Notes under the pieces: model-generated | What the model was told of the DNA's origin: nothing | Database searches by the model: none | The model's input: only the letters and a program-made list of their open reading frames with translations | DNA from: Glaciihabitans sp. | GTDB taxonomy: Bacteria; Actinomycetota; Actinomycetes; Actinomycetales; Microbacteriaceae | NCBI GenBank assembly: GCA_025463785.1 | Contig: JAODBD010000004.1 | Location: forward strand, 1-64,000 | Reading direction: 5' to 3' | DNA: 64,000 bases | Program-made: the position numbers and the translations under genes | In this document: positions 9,793 to 19,739 of the stretch, piece by piece | Layout of the letters: each line of letters opens with the position of its first letter | Numbering within the stretch: the stretch's first letter is position 1

Positions 9793-10544
9793 GACGCCGC
9801 GTTGGCCGGAGCGCCCACGGTCAGACCGGGCACGTTGCCGACGATCCCGGTGATCTTGTTGACCAGGTCCTGGGGTGTCGTCGGGTTGTAGTCCTCGCCG
9901 TTGATCCGGATGGTCGGCGTAGCGGAGATCTTGCCCGCCGCGGCCATTCCCTTCACAAGCGACAGGTACTTCCCGCTGTTGATGCAGTTCGCGACGTTGC
10001 CGCCGGCGCCGGCTTGCCGGGCCACCTCGATCAGTTGGTTGTTGTCGGGAAACGTGCTGGCATCTTCCCTTGGCTGGATCTGGGGGCTGTAGAGCGCGGC
10101 ATGAAAGCGCCGGAAGGCGTCGGTCGACTCATCGGCCACGCAATAGGCGGCCGCGCCGGCTCGGGACGAGTAGTTCTGGTTCTGCGGGCGGTCCAGGATG
10201 GCCACCATGTGGTAGTCGACTGCCGCGGCGCCGGTGTCGATGAGGTTGTTGACCGTCGACCCGAAGTTCTTCTCCAAGTTCGCACAGGCCGGGCACAGGA
10301 AGTCTTCGTACAACGAGACCACGGCCCTGGGTTCATTGGTGCCCGGCTTGGTGATCAGCTTGCTGGAGGTGACACGGATCGCCCGGTCACTGGACGGCCC
10401 GGCCTTCTTCTGGTGTGACATCACGATGTAGAGCACCAGCGCCACCGCGAAGATCACCACGACCGCGGTGAGGCCGCCCTGGATCAGCAGGTTGCGTTTG
10501 CGATCGGCTGACTTCAGGTCGTAGCGCTTCGGTTTGGTGGCCAC
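9789..10544 (-). CDS. membrane-anchored DsbA-like thioredoxin-fold protein
   Basis: Extracytoplasmic disulfide oxidoreductase (Rv2969c). A cytosolic basic N-terminus is followed by one membrane helix (about residues 21-42). The thioredoxin fold carries active site C84-P-A-C87 in YEDFLCPAC, with the cis-proline segment SATPTIRING further on. I take GTG 10544 as start because the known orthologue begins at the equivalent xKPKRYDLK position. A longer reading adds 55 residues without similarity. It works with the VKOR protein encoded immediately downstream, which overlaps it by 4 bp. Confidence 0.92.
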   Translation of the reverse strand: MATKPKRYDLKSADRKRNLLIQGGLTAVVVIFAVALVLYIVMSHQKKAGPSSDRAIRVTSSKLITKPGTNEPRAVVSLYEDFLCPACANLEKNFGSTVNNLIDTGAAAVDYHMVAILDRPQNQNYSSRAGAAAYCVADESTDAFRRFHAALYSPQIQPREDASTFPDNNQLIEVARQAGAGGNVANCINSGKYLSLVKGMAAAGKISATPTIRINGEDYNPTTPQDLVNKITGIVGNVPGLTVGAPANAAS

Positions 10545-10641
10545 AGCTGTGCTGATCCTTGTTCTCTCGTCATCCGGCAGGGCTCCGGCCGCGGGCGCCG
10601 GATGGTGCGCTACCAGACTACCGAGGCTGCCCCACGACCCT

Positions 10642-11751
10642 TCACCGATAGCAGAGATGAGCCCGCAGCGCAGAGTTGACCTCGGCCATCGCCACGGCGC
10701 TGCCCCCACCGAGCGCCGTGAGGTTGGCGAACCCGTGTGTCAGTGACGGCATCCGGCGAAGGTCGACCGCCACGCCCGCGTCGCGCATCGCCTCCGCGTA
10801 CAGGTCGCCCTCGTCGCGCAGCGGGTCGAAGCCCGCCGTGACCACCAGCGCGCGCGGCAGCCGCGACAGATCGCCGAGCACCGGCGAAACCCGCGGATCG
10901 GCGGCATCCAGGCCAGAGCCGGTCAGGTAGTAGCTCTCAAACAACTCCATGTCTTTGCGGGTCAACAGGAAGCCGTCGGAGAACAGCGCGCGGGATCGGG
11001 TGCGGCCGCGCAGGTCGGTCGCCGGGTACAGCAAGAACTGCAGAAGCGGCGGCACTCCGTCGTCGCGGCCGCGCTGCGACACCACCGCCGCCAGGTTGCC
11101 GCCCGCGCTGTCTCCACCGACGGCAACCAGGCCCGGCGCGGTGCCCAACTCGGCGCCATGCTCCAGCGCCCACCGGTACACCGCGTAGGCGTCCGCCAAG
11201 CCCGCCGGGGCGGGGTACTCCGGTGCCCGCCGGTAATGCACCGACAACACATCGACGCCGGCGCCACGGCAGATGGTCCGACACAGCCGGTCGTAGCTGT
11301 CGAGGTCGCCGATCACCCATCCACCGCCGTGCAGATAGACCAGCAGCGGTCCGCACCGCTCGCCGTGCGGCCGGTAGTGGCGGGCCCGGATCGGCCCCGC
11401 AGGTGCGGGAATGGTCAGGTTCCTGACAGACCCGACGACGACCGGTTCGCGATCGAGCACCCACATGTCTTGCCGGAACAGCTCGCGGCAGATCTCCGGA
11501 AGGTCGCCGTGCGACAGGCCGGTCCGACCGGCCACCTTCCGCGTCACGAGCAGCAGCCGCAACGTCGGGTCCAGCGTGTTTCCGTCGATCGTCACCGACC
11601 GGGCCATCAGCCGCTTGGCCACCTCGGGGACACCCGGCATCGCCCCGGCGCCCAGGCGGTTCGCCACCGTGACGGCGGCGTTTTTGGCCCGGTTCAGGCT
11701 CGGGCTCCGGGCGCCCTGCCGCCGCGGAGGCGCTGTCTCGGTATCGGTCAC
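10642..11751 (-). CDS. lipN: alpha/beta-hydrolase esterase LipN
   Basis: Hormone-sensitive-lipase-type carboxylesterase (orthologue of Rv2970c LipN) acting on short-chain esters. It shows the oxyanion motif HGGGWVIGD, the nucleophile GDSAGGN, the acid in AGFDPLRDEG and the histidine in SLTHGF. I start at GTG 11751 (369 residues; M. tuberculosis LipN 376). Earlier starts would run into the divergent aldo/keto reductase, whose ATG is at 11804, leaving only 52 bp for both promoters. It lies 97 bp upstream of the DsbA-like gene. Confidence 0.9.
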   Translation of the reverse strand: MTDTETAPPRRQGARSPSLNRAKNAAVTVANRLGAGAMPGVPEVAKRLMARSVTIDGNTLDPTLRLLLVTRKVAGRTGLSHGDLPEICRELFRQDMWVLDREPVVVGSVRNLTIPAPAGPIRARHYRPHGERCGPLLVYLHGGGWVIGDLDSYDRLCRTICRGAGVDVLSVHYRRAPEYPAPAGLADAYAVYRWALEHGAELGTAPGLVAVGGDSAGGNLAAVVSQRGRDDGVPPLLQFLLYPATDLRGRTRSRALFSDGFLLTRKDMELFESYYLTGSGLDAADPRVSPVLGDLSRLPRALVVTAGFDPLRDEGDLYAEAMRDAGVAVDLRRMPSLTHGFANLTALGGGSAVAMAEVNSALRAHLCYR

Positions 11752-11803
11752 GGGCACTGACGGTACGCGGTCCACTGCGCACGCACTGGCAGACTTGATG
11801 CCC

Positions 11804-12649
11804 ATGACAGCTCCTTTGATCAAGCTCAACGACGGAAACACGATTCCCAGCGTGGGCCTCGGAGTGTGGCAAACGCCACCGAGAGCGACCAAAGAAGCCG
11901 TCACCGCGGCACTGAGAGCCGGCTACCGGCACATCGACACCGCCGCCGCATACGGCAACGAGAAAGAAGTGGGCCGCGCGGTCGCGAAGTCGGGGATTGC
12001 GCGCGAGGAGATCTTCCTGGTCACCAAACTCTGGAACGCCGATCAGGGCTACGACAGCACGATGGCAGCGTTCGAGAAGAGCGCCGAGCGGCTCCGGCTC
12101 GACGGCGGCTACCTTGACCTGTACCTGATCCACTGGCCGGTGCCCGCGATCGGCGAGTTCGTCGACACCTTCCGGGCGCTCGCCGCGCTGCGCGATCTCG
12201 GGCACATCCGCTCGATCGGGGTATCGAACTTCGCGCCCGAGCACCTGAACACCCTGATCGACGCGACCGGGGTCGTGCCCGTGGTCAACCAGATCGAATT
12301 GCACCCGCTGCTGACCCAGACCGAACTGCGCGACGTCCACGCCAAGCTCGGCGTCGCCACCGAGGCGTGGAGCCCATTGGGTCAGGGCCGGTTGCTCGAC
12401 CACCCGACGATCACCCGCATCGCCGAAGCCCACGGCAAGACCCCGGCACGGGTGATTATTCGCTGGCATTTACAGCTGGGTAACATCGTGATCCCCAAGT
12501 CAGTGAACCCTGAGCGGATTGTGAGCAACTTCGACGTGTTCGACTTCGAATTGAGCGAGGACGATATGACGTCGATATCCTCGCTCGACAACGGCACCCG
12601 GCTGGGTCCCGACCCACGCACCTACAACTTCACGGGCAGGTTGAGATGA
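11804..12649 (+). CDS. aldo/keto reductase (copy 1)
   Basis: NADPH-dependent aldo/keto reductase (Rv2971 position) of the plant/bacterial AKR5 type. The catalytic tetrad is D45, Y50, K75 and H110 in [14 protein letters not shown] and LIHWP. The cofactor-binding end is [10 protein letters not shown]. Substrate is unknown; reactive aldehydes and dicarbonyls are usual for the family. It runs divergently from lipN, and its stop overlaps the start of a second, very similar reductase as ATGA. Confidence 0.92.
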   Translation: MTAPLIKLNDGNTIPSVGLGVWQTPPRATKEAVTAALRAGYRHIDTAAAYGNEKEVGRAVAKSGIAREEIFLVTKLWNADQGYDSTMAAFEKSAERLRLDGGYLDLYLIHWPVPAIGEFVDTFRALAALRDLGHIRSIGVSNFAPEHLNTLIDATGVVPVVNQIELHPLLTQTELRDVHAKLGVATEAWSPLGQGRLLDHPTITRIAEAHGKTPARVIIRWHLQLGNIVIPKSVNPERIVSNFDVFDFELSEDDMTSISSLDNGTRLGPDPRTYNFTGRLR

Positions 12650-13497
12650 CGCCGACCGAACCGTCGAGCCAGACTGTTCCGACCATCACGCTCAATGACG
12701 AGCACACCATCCCTGTCGTGGGCCTGGGCGTCGCCGAGTTGTCTGAGGAAGAAACCGAACGCGCGGTTGCGGCGGCACTCGACGCGGGCTACCGGCTGAT
12801 CGACACCGCCGCCGCATACGGCAACGAGGAAGCGGTGGGCCGCGCGGTGGCCGCGTCCGGAATACCCCGTGAAGAGCTGTTCATCACGACCAAGGTGGCC
12901 ACCCAGGACCAGGGTTTCAGCGCCAGCAAGGTGGCGTTTCAACGCAGCCTGGAAAGGCTCGGCCTCGATTACGTCGACATGTACATGATCCATTGGCCCG
13001 CAGCGCAGCTCGGCAAATACGTCGACACGTACGGGGCGCTGCAGGTCCTCCAGCAGGACGACCTGATCAGGTCGGTCGGGGTGTGCAATTTTCTGGAGGA
13101 GCAGCTGAGCACGATCATCGAGCTCACCTACACGTCGCCGGCGGTCAACCAGATCGAGCTGCACCCCCTGCTGAATCAAACCGAATTGCGCCGATTCCAC
13201 TCCGAGCACGACATCGTCACCGAAGCCTACAGTCCGCTCGGCGTCGGCAATCTGCTCGACAACCCGACGATCGGCTCGATCGCCCAGGCCTACGGCAAGT
13301 CGCCGGCCCAGGTCTGCATCCGGTGGAGCGTCCAGCTGGGCAACGTGGTGATTCCGCGCTCGGGGAACCCGGAGCGCATCAAGAGCAACATCGAGGTGTT
13401 CGACTTCGAGCTGACCGCCGACGAGATGGCGGCGATCAACGCGTTGGACGACGGCACGCGCTTCCGGCAGGATCCGGCGACATACATCGGGACCTGA
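12646..13497 (+). CDS. aldo/keto reductase (copy 2)
   Basis: Paralogue of the preceding gene with the same tetrad (D53, Y58, K83, H116) and the same barrel motifs ([32 protein letters not shown]). Cofactor-binding [13 protein letters not shown] replaces [10 protein letters not shown]. It is translationally coupled to copy 1 by a 4-bp overlap. M. smegmatis carries a similar tandem pair (MSMEG_2407/2408), while M. tuberculosis has a single gene. The substrate cannot be read from the sequence. Confidence 0.92.
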   Translation: MTPTEPSSQTVPTITLNDEHTIPVVGLGVAELSEEETERAVAAALDAGYRLIDTAAAYGNEEAVGRAVAASGIPREELFITTKVATQDQGFSASKVAFQRSLERLGLDYVDMYMIHWPAAQLGKYVDTYGALQVLQQDDLIRSVGVCNFLEEQLSTIIELTYTSPAVNQIELHPLLNQTELRRFHSEHDIVTEAYSPLGVGNLLDNPTIGSIAQAYGKSPAQVCIRWSVQLGNVVIPRSGNPERIKSNIEVFDFELTADEMAAINALDDGTRFRQDPATYIGT

Positions 13498-13527
13498 CTC
13501 GGCTCAGCGCGTCGGGCAGGTGGCCGC

Positions 13528-13550
13528 CCCGGCGAAGAACCACCGCCGGG
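13528..13550. terminator. hairpin between convergent genes
   Basis: CCCGGCG (13528-13534) pairs with CGCCGGG (13544-13550) around a 9-nt loop in the 62-bp gap between the aldo/keto reductase and recG, which converge. It lacks a T tract, as usual for mycobacterial terminators, so the call is tentative. Confidence 0.35.
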
Positions 13551-13559
13551 TGCGCCGCC

Positions 13560-15815
13560 TCAAGACTTGTCCAAATATTCGATGCGGTCGGTTTGAGTGA
13601 AACGCGCTGCCAGCGTCGCCAACCCGGGATGCTGCGCCAGGTCGGGGTCGTGTTCGTCGACGAGTTCGCAGAACTCTCTTGCCGACTCGATCACGTCACG
13701 GTGCTCGGCAAGCGACAACAGCTTCAGGCCGATGGCCCGGCCGGACTGGTTGCGCCCCAGCACATCTCCCTCGCGTCGTTCGGCGAGGTCGAGATCAGCC
13801 AGCTTGAAGCCGTCGAGCGTGCCTGCGACCGCGGTCAGTCGCCCACCGGCGCGGGATCGTGACGCGACCCTGCTCTCGAGCAGGCACAGGCTGTGATGGG
13901 CGCCACGGCCGATGCGGCCGCGCAGCTGATGCAGCTGGCTGATCCCGAACCGGTCGGCATCCATCACCAGCATGACGGTGGCGTTCGGGACGTCGACGCC
14001 AACCTCGATCACCGTGGTGCAGACCAGCACATCGATGTCACCCGCACGGAACGCGTTCATCACCGCATCTTTTTCGTCGGCAGGTAACCGGCCGTGCATC
14101 ACGCCGAGCCGCAGGCCGGCAAGCTGACGAGAGCGCAGGCGGTCGAACAGCTCGACAACCGTGACCGACGGTGGGGCGCCTTCGGCATTACCCGAATCGT
14201 CGGTTTCGTCGATCCTCGGCGCCACCACGTAGGCCTGCCGCCCGGAGCGCACTTCCTCGCCGATGCGGCTCCAGGCACGGTCGAGCCAGGTGCGGTGCTC
14301 GGAGACGAAGATCGTTCTCGTGGTGATCGGTTGGCGGCCCCTGGGCAGCTCGCGCAGCGTCGATGTCTCCAAGTCGCCGTACACGGTCAGCGCCAGGGAG
14401 CGGGGAATCGGCGTCGCCGTCATCACCAGCAGATGCGGTGTCACCCCGGCGGGCGCCTTGGCGCGCAAGCGGTCTCGCTGCTCCACGCCGAAGCGGTGTT
14501 GTTCGTCCACGACGACCATGCCGAGTCGGTGAAATTCGACCGCTTCCTGAAGCAGTGCGTGTGTGCCGATCACGACGCCGGCTTCGCCACTGGCTACCTC
14601 GGTCCTGACTTCACGCTTCTGCGCCTGCGACATCGATCCGGTGAGCAGGGCGACTCGGGTGGCGCCATCGACGCCGCCGAGTTGAGCGCCGAGCGCCAGG
14701 GGCCCCAGGACCTCGCGGAGCGACCGGGCATGTTGGGCGGCAAGCACCTCGGTGGGCGCCATCAGCGCGCACTGGTACCCGGCGTCGATCATCTGCATCA
14801 TCGCCAGCAGCGCGATGATGGTCTTGCCCGCGCCTACCTCGCCCTGCAGGAGCCGGTTCATCGGACGTGTCGTGGCAAGTTCCACGGACAACTGATCGAG
14901 AACATCACGCTGGCCTGCGGTGAGTTCGAATGGCAGCTGCCGCAACAGTGCCGCCGCCAGTCCGTCGGTCCGCCGCGGTCCGGACGGCCCGGACTCGGCC
15001 TGCTCGCCGTGGCGGCGTTGCACCAGAGCACACTGAAGGCCGACCGCCTCGTCGAAGGTCAGCCGGTCGCGGGCCCGCCGCCGTTCGCCGTCGGTCTCCC
15101 CGAGATGTACTGCGCGCAGCGCTTCATCCTCAGACATCAAATCGTGCTGGCGCAGAATCGATTCCGGGATCGGATCCGCTACGGGGTCGAGCACGGCGAG
15201 GACCTGCCGTACGCATGCGTAGATGTCCCAGCTCTGAACTTTGGCGCTGGCGGGATAGATCGGGAAGTAGGAGCGTTCGAACGCAGAGAGCCGGACCTCA
15301 CCGTGGACCTTCTTCGACGCCTCGGCGATGCTGGCCAACGACTTGGTGCCGACGTTTTTGGGACGGTCGGGGTCGAGGATCAGGAACGCCGGGTGGGTCA
15401 ACTGCATTTTGCCCTTGAAGAATTCGACTTCTCCGGAGAGCATGACGCGGGTGCCTTCGGTCAAATCCTTCTTGATGAACCTGGCATTGAAGAACGTGGC
15501 GGTCACGGGAGGGCGCTGGTTGCCCAGCGTGACCCTGAGGTACTCGTTGTTGTAGTTCTTCTTGTTGGAGTTCTTGTGGTTGGCCTGTTTTCTCATCGGG
15601 TGCGCCTCGGCGTGGGTGATCACGCCGACGAGCGTGATGTGCTCACCCTCTTGCGGGGGCTCATCGTCTGTCCGGCGCACCGTCATGCCTTCGTTGTAGC
15701 CGCGGGGGTAATGGCGCAGCAGGTCATCGACCGTGCGTATGCCGAGGAATTCGGCGAGTTGCTGGGCGGCCTTGCGACCGAGCAGGGGCTCCAGTGCGTC
15801 GTCGAGCGTCGCCAC
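13560..15815 (-). CDS. recG: ATP-dependent DNA helicase RecG
   Basis: Helicase that remodels stalled replication forks and Holliday junctions. The N-terminal wedge OB domain comes first, then Walker A in GEVGAGKTIIAL, DEQH in VVDEQHRFGVEQR, TATPIPRSLALT, and the RecG-specific helicase C region with QLRGRIGRG and the TRG-type tail (GFKLADLDLAERREGDVLG). At 751 residues it is slightly longer than the M. tuberculosis protein (737). A GTG start at 15815 lies 3 bp after the stop of the DAK-family gene, suggesting co-transcription. Confidence 0.96.
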   Translation of the reverse strand: MATLDDALEPLLGRKAAQQLAEFLGIRTVDDLLRHYPRGYNEGMTVRRTDDEPPQEGEHITLVGVITHAEAHPMRKQANHKNSNKKNYNNEYLRVTLGNQRPPVTATFFNARFIKKDLTEGTRVMLSGEVEFFKGKMQLTHPAFLILDPDRPKNVGTKSLASIAEASKKVHGEVRLSAFERSYFPIYPASAKVQSWDIYACVRQVLAVLDPVADPIPESILRQHDLMSEDEALRAVHLGETDGERRRARDRLTFDEAVGLQCALVQRRHGEQAESGPSGPRRTDGLAAALLRQLPFELTAGQRDVLDQLSVELATTRPMNRLLQGEVGAGKTIIALLAMMQMIDAGYQCALMAPTEVLAAQHARSLREVLGPLALGAQLGGVDGATRVALLTGSMSQAQKREVRTEVASGEAGVVIGTHALLQEAVEFHRLGMVVVDEQHRFGVEQRDRLRAKAPAGVTPHLLVMTATPIPRSLALTVYGDLETSTLRELPRGRQPITTRTIFVSEHRTWLDRAWSRIGEEVRSGRQAYVVAPRIDETDDSGNAEGAPPSVTVVELFDRLRSRQLAGLRLGVMHGRLPADEKDAVMNAFRAGDIDVLVCTTVIEVGVDVPNATVMLVMDADRFGISQLHQLRGRIGRGAHHSLCLLESRVASRSRAGGRLTAVAGTLDGFKLADLDLAERREGDVLGRNQSGRAIGLKLLSLAEHRDVIESAREFCELVDEHDPDLAQHPGLATLAARFTQTDRIEYLDKS

Positions 15816-15818
15816 CGC

Positions 15819-17462
15819 TCACTCCACTCCGATCAGAAGCGCGTCGCCACGGTGGCCGGTCCGGTACGTCACCAACTCGGCGCCGAGGTGATGTCGACGC
15901 ACATGGGCCTCGAGGTTCGCACCGACATGCTGGTCGACGCCCTCGCCCAACAGGACCGTGACCAACTCCCCGCCCGCTGCCAACAGCAAGTCGAGCAGCC
16001 GACGCGCGGTGGCGCCGACATCCCGACGCACCACCAGCACCTCGTCGCCCGCGACACCGAGGCCGTCGCCCGGCTCGCAAGGTCCGGCGAACGTCAACGC
16101 CTGCTCGGTGGCGACCCGGACCGACGCGTGGCGGGTGCCTCCGGCGGCACGGGCCATGGTGTAGCCGTCGTCCACGGCCGGCCGGTCGGGCTCATGGACC
16201 GCGAGGGCGGCCAGGCCCTGCACCATCGACCCCGTCGGCACCGGCACGACGTCGATGCCCCAGCCGCTGGCCGCAGTGCAGCCCGCGACGAGCTCCTCGA
16301 CCGCGACGTAGCCGTTGGGCAGCACCATGATCTGCCCGGCACCGGTGTCGATCACCGCCTGCAGCAGCTCTTTGGCGCTGATCTCGGGCGGGGCGGGACT
16401 GCCCGGGCCGGGCCGGAGCACGTGCGCGCCCTCCGCGGAGAACAGCTGCTCGGCGCCGTCGCCGTCGACGACCGCCAGCACCGCGCGACCGCGCGTCCAG
16501 CGACGCCGCGCGGCGCCGGCACCGAGCGCGGTGATCTGAATTCGGCTCGGCGTGCCGTAGCTCAGCGCGACCTCGACCGCCGCGCCGGCGTCGTTGGCGT
16601 GCACGTGCACGGAGTGGCCGTCGGCGCAATCGCCGGCGATCGCGACCGATTCGCCGAGCGCTTCGAGCCGCTGCCTCAGCGCCTCGAGACGCTCCGCCTC
16701 GCAGCCGCTCAGGATGTACATGACCTCGAACTGCGGCGGCGGCCCGTCACCGGTATTCGCTTTGTGATCGGCGCCGGCCGGATGGGGAACGTACTCGGGG
16801 CGGCCGGGCGCGTGGCCGGTCAACGTGGCGGCCAGTGCGTCGAGCAGCACCAGCAGACCCCGGCCGCCGGCGTCAACCACTCCCGCGTCGGCCAGCACAC
16901 CGAGCTGCTCCGGTGTCTTGTCCAGCGCGGTGACGGCGGCGTGGGCGGCGGCCAGCACCGCGGTCGCCAGGTCGTCGCCGCCGGCCGCGGACCGTTCGAC
17001 CGCACCGGCGGCCGCCTGCAGCACCGACACGATCGTGCCTTGCACCGTCTCCCCCATCGTCGTGACGACGAGGCCGACGGCATGGCGAAGCGCGGCGCCG
17101 AACAACACCGCACCGATGTCGGCCAGCCTGCCCTCGGTGTCGGCGGCGGCAGAGGCGGTGACGTCGGCCAGTGCGCGCAGGATCTGCGACAGGATCACCC
17201 CGGAATTGCCCCGCGCGCCGTGCAATGCGCCCCGCGCCAACTCGGCGGCGACCTGCTCCACGTCGTCGTCGGCGCGGTGTGCCGGGTGATTGGCCTCTTG
17301 CAGCGCCGAACGCATCGTGAACAGCATGTTCGTTCCGGTGTCGGCGTCGGCCACCGGAAACACATTCAGGCGGTTGATCTCCTCGGCGTGGATCACCAGC
17401 CCGCCGACCGCGGTGTGCGCCCAGTCGCGCAAGGCAGGCGCGTCCAACCGACGAGCCGCCAT
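15819..17462 (-). CDS. DAK2-domain fatty acid kinase-like protein
   Basis: YloV/FakA-type protein. The N-terminal DhaL (DAK2) domain binds ATP-Mg (NVFPVADADTGTNM, GARGNSGVILSQIL), followed by a middle domain and a C-terminal domain (VLPNG, VPTGSMVQGLAAL). In Firmicutes the family phosphorylates fatty acids bound to FakB. In M. tuberculosis the locus is split (Rv2974c/Rv2975c), whereas here it is one intact frame of 547 residues. I start at ATG 17462, preceded by AGGAGGTGGG, rather than the ATG 7 codons upstream. It lies directly upstream of recG and diverges from rpmB. Confidence 0.86.
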   Translation of the reverse strand: MAARRLDAPALRDWAHTAVGGLVIHAEEINRLNVFPVADADTGTNMLFTMRSALQEANHPAHRADDDVEQVAAELARGALHGARGNSGVILSQILRALADVTASAAADTEGRLADIGAVLFGAALRHAVGLVVTTMGETVQGTIVSVLQAAAGAVERSAAGGDDLATAVLAAAHAAVTALDKTPEQLGVLADAGVVDAGGRGLLVLLDALAATLTGHAPGRPEYVPHPAGADHKANTGDGPPPQFEVMYILSGCEAERLEALRQRLEALGESVAIAGDCADGHSVHVHANDAGAAVEVALSYGTPSRIQITALGAGAARRRWTRGRAVLAVVDGDGAEQLFSAEGAHVLRPGPGSPAPPEISAKELLQAVIDTGAGQIMVLPNGYVAVEELVAGCTAASGWGIDVVPVPTGSMVQGLAALAVHEPDRPAVDDGYTMARAAGGTRHASVRVATEQALTFAGPCEPGDGLGVAGDEVLVVRRDVGATARRLLDLLLAAGGELVTVLLGEGVDQHVGANLEAHVRRHHLGAELVTYRTGHRGDALLIGVE

Positions 17463-17541
17463 CCCACCTCCTCGCCTGACCATCCGGCTGCGAGCCTAGT
17501 CAGTGACGGCGACATGACGGGCGAGCGCTCACAGCCGGGTT

Positions 17542-17571
17542 TTGGCGATCTCCGCAAGCGGCCGGTATCCT
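17542..17571 (+). promoter_or_regulatory. promoter of rpmB
   Basis: TTGGCG (17542-17547), an 18-nt spacer and TATCCT (17566-17571) form a SigA-like promoter about 60 bp upstream of the rpmB ATG, whose AAGGAG ribosome-binding site is at 17627-17632. Prediction from consensus only. Confidence 0.45.
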
Positions 17572-17639
17572 GGTGCAGTTGTGCGGGTCGCCCGTTTTGC
17601 GGTTGCTGGCCCACCGATCCGATGTCAAGGAGTTCGACT

Positions 17640-17834
17640 ATGGCTGCCGTCTGCGATATCTGCGGGAAGGCGCCCGGCTTCGGCAAGTCGGTGTCGCACT
17701 CACACCGGCGGACCAGCCGACGCTGGGATCCCAATATTCAGACAGTGCATGCCGTGACGCGTCCGGGCGGCAACAAGAAGCGGCTGAACGTCTGCACGTC
17801 CTGCCTGAAGGCCGGCAAGGTCCAGCGCGGCTGA
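17640..17834 (+). CDS. rpmB: 50S ribosomal protein L28
   Basis: Ribosomal protein L28 of the large subunit, 64 residues. It starts MAAVCDICGKAP and ends CTSCLKAGKVQRG, so both CxxC pairs are intact and this is the zinc-binding (C+) form. The core SHSHRRTSRRW is conserved. ATG 17640 follows AAGGAG by 7 nt. It stands alone between the DAK-family gene and ung and has its own predicted promoter. Confidence 0.95.
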   Translation: MAAVCDICGKAPGFGKSVSHSHRRTSRRWDPNIQTVHAVTRPGGNKKRLNVCTSCLKAGKVQRG

Positions 17835-17863
17835 TTTGTTCGCACTCGTCGCGCACCTGCCTG

Positions 17864-18553
17864 TCAGGGCAGGCGCCAGTCAACGGGTTCGGCGCCCATC
17901 TGCGCCAGCAACAAGTTCGCGCGACTGAACGGCCGCGACCCGAAGAACCCCCGCCGCGCCGACAGCGGCGACGGGTGCACAGAGTCGATCGTGGCCACGT
18001 GGGCGTTGCCGTCGGCCAGCATCGGTTTGAGCGTGCCGGCGTCACGTCCCCACAGCACCGCGACCAGCGGCCGCGGACGCGAAGCCAGTGCGCGGATCGC
18101 GCACTCGGTGACCGCCTCCCAGCCCTTGCCGCGATGCGACGCCGGGGTGCCCGGGCGCACCGTCAACACCCTGTTCAAAAGCAGCACACCGCGCTCTGCC
18201 CACGGGGTGAGGTCGCCGCTCGACGGTGCCGGATAGCCAAGGTCGGAACTGTATTCGGCGAAGATGTTGTCCAGGCTGCGCGGCAGCGGCCTCACCTCGG
18301 CGGCCACGGAGAAACTCAGCCCCACCGCGTGACCCGGTGTCGGGTAGGGATCCTGGCCGACGATCAGCACCCGCACTTGGTCGAATGGAAACGTGAAGGC
18401 CCGCAAGACGTGTTGACCCGCAGGCAGATATCGGCGGCCCGCCGCGATTTCGGTGCGCAGGAACTCGCCCATCTCGGCGACGTGGGCGGCGACGGGCTCC
18501 AGTGCCCGCGCCCAGCCGTGCTCGACGAGCTCCGGTAGCGGATGCGCAGCCAC
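17864..18553 (-). CDS. ung: uracil-DNA glycosylase
   Basis: Family 1 uracil-DNA glycosylase, which removes uracil from DNA. The water-activating motif [18 protein letters not shown] and the minor-groove loop [13 protein letters not shown] are intact. I start at GTG 18553, which aligns with the M. tuberculosis start (227 residues; 229 here). GTG 18577 would add 8 residues. It converges with rpmB and follows thiL in the same direction. Confidence 0.94.
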   Translation of the reverse strand: MAAHPLPELVEHGWARALEPVAAHVAEMGEFLRTEIAAGRRYLPAGQHVLRAFTFPFDQVRVLIVGQDPYPTPGHAVGLSFSVAAEVRPLPRSLDNIFAEYSSDLGYPAPSSGDLTPWAERGVLLLNRVLTVRPGTPASHRGKGWEAVTECAIRALASRPRPLVAVLWGRDAGTLKPMLADGNAHVATIDSVHPSPLSARRGFFGSRPFSRANLLLAQMGAEPVDWRLP

Positions 18554-18641
18554 GCGCGAAAACCTAGTGGAAGCCACCCGCTACGTCAGCCCTTTCCCGA
18601 GCAGCACAACCGTGTCGGCGCCGGCTTCGCGATCGGTGAAC

Positions 18642-19601
18642 TCAGCCGAACGACTGCCAACCCTGGTAGCCCTCCCACTCATCGCCGTCGATCAGCACCC
18701 GCGCCGGCCCGTCGAGCACAACGCCGATCGCCCGCCAGCCGTCCGGCACGCCCGCCGGGAACGTCGCGACCAGGGCATGATCCTCGCCACCGGCAAGCAC
18801 CCATGACCACGGATCGGCAACCACCGCCGCGGCGGCCTCGGCAAGCGCATCGCGGTCGGGGGCGAGCGCCGCCGAGGCGAGGTCGATGCCGACGGCCGAG
18901 CACTGCGCGATGTGACGGAGGTCGGCGATCAGGCCGTCGGAGACATCCGTCATGGCCCCGGCGCCGGCAGCGGCCGCCACGATGCCCTGCCCATAAGGCG
19001 GTTCGGGCACCAGGTGGCGGCGTCGTAGCGGCTCAAATTCATCAATCCCATTCTGCCACAAGGCATATCCTGCAGCCGAGAGGCCAAGCTCGCCGCAGAC
19101 CGCGATGACCGACCCTGCGGTGGCGCCGGCCCGCGTGACCGGCTCGCCGCCGCAGAGGTCACCCAGCGCGGTCACCGACACCACCCACTGCGGGCTGGCG
19201 ACCAGGTCACCCCCGACGATCCCGGCACCCACCCGCTGTGCCTCGTCCCACATCCCGTCGGCCAGCGCGTCGAGCTGACCTACCCGCGTGTTTGACGGTG
19301 CGCCCAGCGCCACCACGAAGCCTGTTACCGAGGCCCCCATCGCCTCGATGTCGGCGGCGTTCTGGGCGATGGCTTTTCGGCCGACGTCATACGGTCCGGC
19401 CCAGTCGAACCGGAAATGCCGGCCTTCGACCAGCATGTCGGTGGTGACGACCACGCGGCCGTCGGGTGCCGTGAGCACAGCCGCGTCGTCACCCGGGCCC
19501 AGCACCACCCCCGGCCCCTGCCGGCGCCCGGCGACCAGCCGGTCGATGACACCGAACTCCCCCACCTCGGCGAGCGTCGCCGAGGCCGCGTCGTCGCTCA
19601 T
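18642..19601 (-). CDS. thiL: thiamine-monophosphate kinase
   Basis: Last step of thiamine diphosphate synthesis: thiamine phosphate plus ATP gives thiamine diphosphate. Conserved GPGDDAAV near residue 37, TTDMLVEGRHF, the ATP-site segment GGDLVASP, and the C-terminal AGGEDHALV fit the ThiL/PurM fold. The 319-residue length is slightly shorter than in M. tuberculosis (333). It lies 88 bp upstream of ung and diverges from the Lrp-type gene. Confidence 0.93.
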   Translation of the reverse strand: MSDDAASATLAEVGEFGVIDRLVAGRRQGPGVVLGPGDDAAVLTAPDGRVVVTTDMLVEGRHFRFDWAGPYDVGRKAIAQNAADIEAMGASVTGFVVALGAPSNTRVGQLDALADGMWDEAQRVGAGIVGGDLVASPQWVVSVTALGDLCGGEPVTRAGATAGSVIAVCGELGLSAAGYALWQNGIDEFEPLRRRHLVPEPPYGQGIVAAAAGAGAMTDVSDGLIADLRHIAQCSAVGIDLASAALAPDRDALAEAAAAVVADPWSWVLAGGEDHALVATFPAGVPDGWRAIGVVLDGPARVLIDGDEWEGYQGWQSFG

Positions 19602-19739
19602 CGCATCGCTCCTGCCCCCGAATCCGTGGCGCTGAACAGCCGCCCGACCTGCGGTACGTTTGGTCCCTGCGGCGTGAGCAAACGTCAGTGTATGCGGGGC
19701 GCCAGCGTCAACGGCCTGACGAGACGAGGAGATAACCGG

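Noticed and set aside
10937-12469. A 510-codon minus-strand frame across the aldo/keto reductase and lipN
   Set aside because: It crosses two genes on opposite strands with Arg/Gly/Pro-rich composition typical of a shadow frame.
14094-17834. A 1,246-codon open frame on the plus strand ending in ribosomal protein L28
   Set aside because: It is antisense to recG and the DAK-family gene, both strongly recognisable. Long mirror frames are expected at this GC content. Only the last 64 codons (rpmB) are real.
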